This document shows, piece by piece, positions 61,849 through 64,000 of a stretch of DNA of 64,000 bases. The notes beneath the pieces are model-generated. The model worked only from the letters and a program-made list of their open reading frames with translations. It searched no databases and had not been told where the DNA came from. Origin of the DNA: Pseudomonadota bacterium (GTDB taxonomy: Bacteria > Pseudomonadota > Gammaproteobacteria > Xanthomonadales > Xanthomonadaceae); contig JAEWJB010000040.1 of assembly GCA_023386795.1 (NCBI GenBank), positions 34,002-98,001 of the forward strand, read 5' to 3'. How positions within the stretch are numbered: the stretch's first letter is position 1; each line of letters opens with the position of its first letter. The position numbers were made by a program, and so were the translations under genes.

Positions 61849-64000
61849 TCACGGGTCGGGGTTGATGATCAAGGTGTCGGCGACATCGGCCATGAAGCAG
61901 GCGATCTGTGCCGGCCGCGCCACGCCGTTCTCCACGCGACCGGGCAGGGCATCCACGCGGTCGGGCGGGCGGCGCAACGCGCTGGGGTCGAACGATCCCT
62001 TCTCGCCACCCTCGCCATGCACGATGCGCCGCACCTGCGCGGTGATCTGTTCCTGGCTCACCAGCCGCGGCGTGCCGGTCTGCGGGTCCGGTTCGGTATC
62101 GGCGATGCCGCCGAAGCTGTCCACGTCGACCCAATCCACGCCGGGCACGGACTGGATGGCGGCGATCACCTCGCACAGCAGCGCCGGTTGCGCGAGCGCG
62201 CGCGCGTCGAAGCCGAAGCGTTCCAGCAAACGCGCACGCACCGCGGTGGCGACCGGCTCCCAGCGGTAATCGGCCAACAGCCGCAACCGTGCCTGCAACA
62301 CCAGCGCGATGCGCTCGCGCCAGGCCAGCCGCACCGGCAGGCCCACGTCGCCGAGCATGCGCAGCGCATCGGCGAGGTTGCGGTACAGGTCCGAGTCGAT
62401 GTCGATCGGCATATCGTCCACGCCGGCGAAGCTGACGTACACGTATTCGCCGCCGGCATCGGCGAGCCGGCGCGCGTCGGCCTTGGCGATGCCGGCGAAC
62501 AAGCGGGTGAAGTCGGCGTAGTCGGAGAGGGAGACCAGCCGGTCCAGTGCGATCACCGAACGCGGCGCGTTCTCGCGGATCAGCCGCTCGCTCTCCCGGT
62601 CCGCGCCGCCGGAGGCGCGCAGCGGGTTGACCACGTCCTTGAGCCCGAGCGGACGGCTTACCATCAGCGCAACCTGTCCGGCGCGCACGTTGCCACCGCG
62701 GCCGATACCGTTGCGGTATTCCGCGCGCAGGTTCTCCAGGCCGCTGGGCGGGCGCAGGCCGTGCTCGCCATCGCCGAACACCACGGTGGTGGCGTCATCG
62801 CCTTCGGTGCGGGTGACGAAGGCACGGTCATCGGGACCGAGCTGCGCCAGGCTGCCGGCCTCGTGCCAGGCGACATCGTTGACGTAGACCCGCAGCGTGC
62901 TGGTCGCGCCCACCGCGGTGGGCGCCGGACGGAAAGTCAGCGGCGGCTGGCGCAGCGTGAACGATTGCAACGGCACGCGCGCATCGCTGCCGCCGAGCAC
63001 TTCGCGGCGGGTCTCGCCGTGGCTGGCCGCCACCACGTTGCCGCGCACGATCACCCCGGCGCGGTAGTAGCGGTAGGCCAGCGGCGTGGCGAGTTGCAGC
63101 GTGGTGTGCGGGCGGTCGCCCGGCAGGTCCGTGTCCTGGCCGTGGCGCAGGCCGGCGACCATCATCAGTTCCGACGCGCGCACGCCGCGCACGCCGGCAA
63201 TGTCGCTGCGTTCGCCTTCCACCACCACCCAGCGGCCAGAGGTGAGCTGCTCGTGCAGCGGGGCGAGTTCCAGCGTGTCGCCAAACACCTCGTCGAGGAT
63301 CGGCGCCTCGGCCAGCGCCAGCACGCGGCGCGATGGATGCAGCCAGGTCGCGCGCAGTTCGCCGATGGATGCGCGGCCTTCCTTGCCGGCTTCGACCTTG
63401 CGCCACTCGGTGGGTTTGCCGGCTGCGTCGCCGAAATCCAGCCGCGTGGTCTCGGCATTGATGCCGTAGGCGCTGCGCGGGCCACTGCGGGTGCGCGCCA
63501 CGCGCAGCACGTCCAGCTGCGTGGGGTCGCCGAAGTCCTCGCCGGGGCGCGCGGCCAACACCCAGGCGCCCTCGGCCAGCAGCGCATCGGGACTGGCAAG
63601 GTACGCGTTGCTGTTGGTCTCGTCCTGCGCGTATTCCCAGTCATCCCACGAGGAGAACGACTTCAGGATCACCCCGCCGCTGTCGGAGGACACCGGCGTC
63701 GGCCGCGCGGAGGTGGCACCGAACAACGCCTGGCCCGGGCCGAGCAGGTGCACCGCCCGCAACGGCGCGGGCCGGGCGCCGGCATCGGAGCCGCGCCAGG
63801 CCGCGTAGTAGCTGTCGCGCAAGCGCGGGGCGAAGCGGGTGATCAGTTGCGGTTGCAGGTCGGCGCCGCGCGCGAAGGCGCTGTCGAGGTCGCGGCGCAG
63901 GCGCAGGCGGTTGGCGGCCTGTACCTGCGGCGGCCGCAGCAGCGCATCCACCGCCTGGTCTGGCGTGGAGGTCACCGGCGCGACGTCCGGGGCCTTGAGC
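61849..64000 (-). CDS. Putative baseplate assembly protein (baseplate J-like), 5'-truncated by window edge
   Basis: At least 717 residues; the frame stays open to the right edge (LKAPDVAPVTSTPDQ before the first listed codon), so the start is outside. It resembles the TIGR02243-type putative baseplate assembly proteins, related to baseplate J/gp6: STLRVYVNDVAWHEAGSLAQLGPDDRAFVTRTEGDDATTVVFGDGEHGLRPPSG and GGADRESERLIRENAPRSVIALDRLVSLSDYADFTRLFAGIAKADA. Such proteins form the wedge of contractile tails. The downstream two genes are tightly spaced in the same operon. Other parts of the particle (sheath, tube, ATPase) would be to the right, outside. Confidence 0.82.
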   Translation of the reverse strand, partial: LKAPDVAPVTSTPDQAVDALLRPPQVQAANRLRLRRDLDSAFARGADLQPQLITRFAPRLRDSYYAAWRGSDAGARPAPLRAVHLLGPGQALFGATSARPTPVSSDSGGVILKSFSSWDDWEYAQDETNSNAYLASPDALLAEGAWVLAARPGEDFGDPTQLDVLRVARTRSGPRSAYGINAETTRLDFGDAAGKPTEWRKVEAGKEGRASIGELRATWLHPSRRVLALAEAPILDEVFGDTLELAPLHEQLTSGRWVVVEGERSDIAGVRGVRASELMMVAGLRHGQDTDLPGDRPHTTLQLATPLAYRYYRAGVIVRGNVVAASHGETRREVLGGSDARVPLQSFTLRQPPLTFRPAPTAVGATSTLRVYVNDVAWHEAGSLAQLGPDDRAFVTRTEGDDATTVVFGDGEHGLRPPSGLENLRAEYRNGIGRGGNVRAGQVALMVSRPLGLKDVVNPLRASGGADRESERLIRENAPRSVIALDRLVSLSDYADFTRLFAGIAKADARRLADAGGEYVYVSFAGVDDMPIDIDSDLYRNLADALRMLGDVGLPVRLAWRERIALVLQARLRLLADYRWEPVATAVRARLLERFGFDARALAQPALLCEVIAAIQSVPGVDWVDVDSFGGIADTEPDPQTGTPRLVSQEQITAQVRRIVHGEGGEKGSFDPSALRRPPDRVDALPGRVENGVARPAQIACFMADVADTLIINPDP

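Noticed and set aside
58976..62269. 1097-codon plus-strand frame across the baseplate genes
   Set aside because: It is antisense to three coherent tail genes with overlapping stops and starts, and has a low-information His/Gln/Arg composition.

Overview
The window is a GC-rich (roughly two-thirds G+C), densely coded chromosomal segment from a Gram-negative bacterium. Lipoproteins, RND and TolC-type export, a TonB-dependent receptor, several outer-membrane barrels and a DUF6491 lipoprotein together suggest a gammaproteobacterium of the Xanthomonadaceae type (Lysobacter/Pseudoxanthomonas-like). This placement is inferred from gene content, not from a marker gene. No rRNA, tRNA, CRISPR array or insertion sequence was seen.

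Left part (1-8.2 kb): two tandem APC-family basic amino-acid antiporters (the first cut by the window edge), an alpha/beta hydrolase, four small envelope genes on the minus strand, and a complete arginine deiminase (arcA). The antiporters and ArcA suggest arginine import and breakdown, but arcB and arcC are not in view. From 8.3 to 18.5 kb a plus-strand series encodes a tripartite RND pump, a DcaP-like porin, a MipA/OmpV-like barrel with an extra C-terminal domain, and a lipoprotein amidohydrolase. From 18.5 to 22.8 kb, on the minus strand, lies a three-subunit gluconate 2-dehydrogenase-type enzyme (Tat-exported small subunit, GMC flavoprotein, tri-haem cytochrome c).

Centre (23.0-40.8 kb): the most unusual locus. 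A giant gene of about 12 kb encodes an N-terminal LEPR-type motif, a DUF4347 domain, DUF11-like repeats, one SdrD-B-like domain and 13 VCBS-like repeats. Twelve bases downstream begin four genes joined by ATGA overlaps: a TolC-like lipoprotein, a periplasmic adaptor, an inner-membrane HlyD protein with a cytosolic GAF-like region, and an M50 (site-2-protease-like) membrane protein fused to a HlyD-like C-terminus. No ABC ATPase is present, and the giant protein has no RTX repeats. I propose a dedicated export and processing system for the giant surface protein.

Right-centre (40.9-54.9 kb): a MarC-family protein, a DUF4239 protein, an outer-membrane protein and a DUF202 protein. Then, on the minus strand, come two sulfatases without obvious signal peptides, a lipoprotein coupled to a DUF1254/DUF1214 protein, and a two-component pair (beta-propeller sensor kinase plus LuxR-type regulator). 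An identical 14-position motif, GGTA-N4-TACTTAGACA, lies upstream of both the sulfatase unit and the DUF1254 unit. It is a good candidate operator for the adjacent regulator.

Right end (54.9-64 kb): a TonB-dependent receptor with three phased direct repeats and a palindrome in its leader. A nested inverted-repeat element separates it from a converging operon of contractile-injection-system baseplate genes (baseplate J-like, gpI-like tail protein, DUF6519 protein), which runs off the window.
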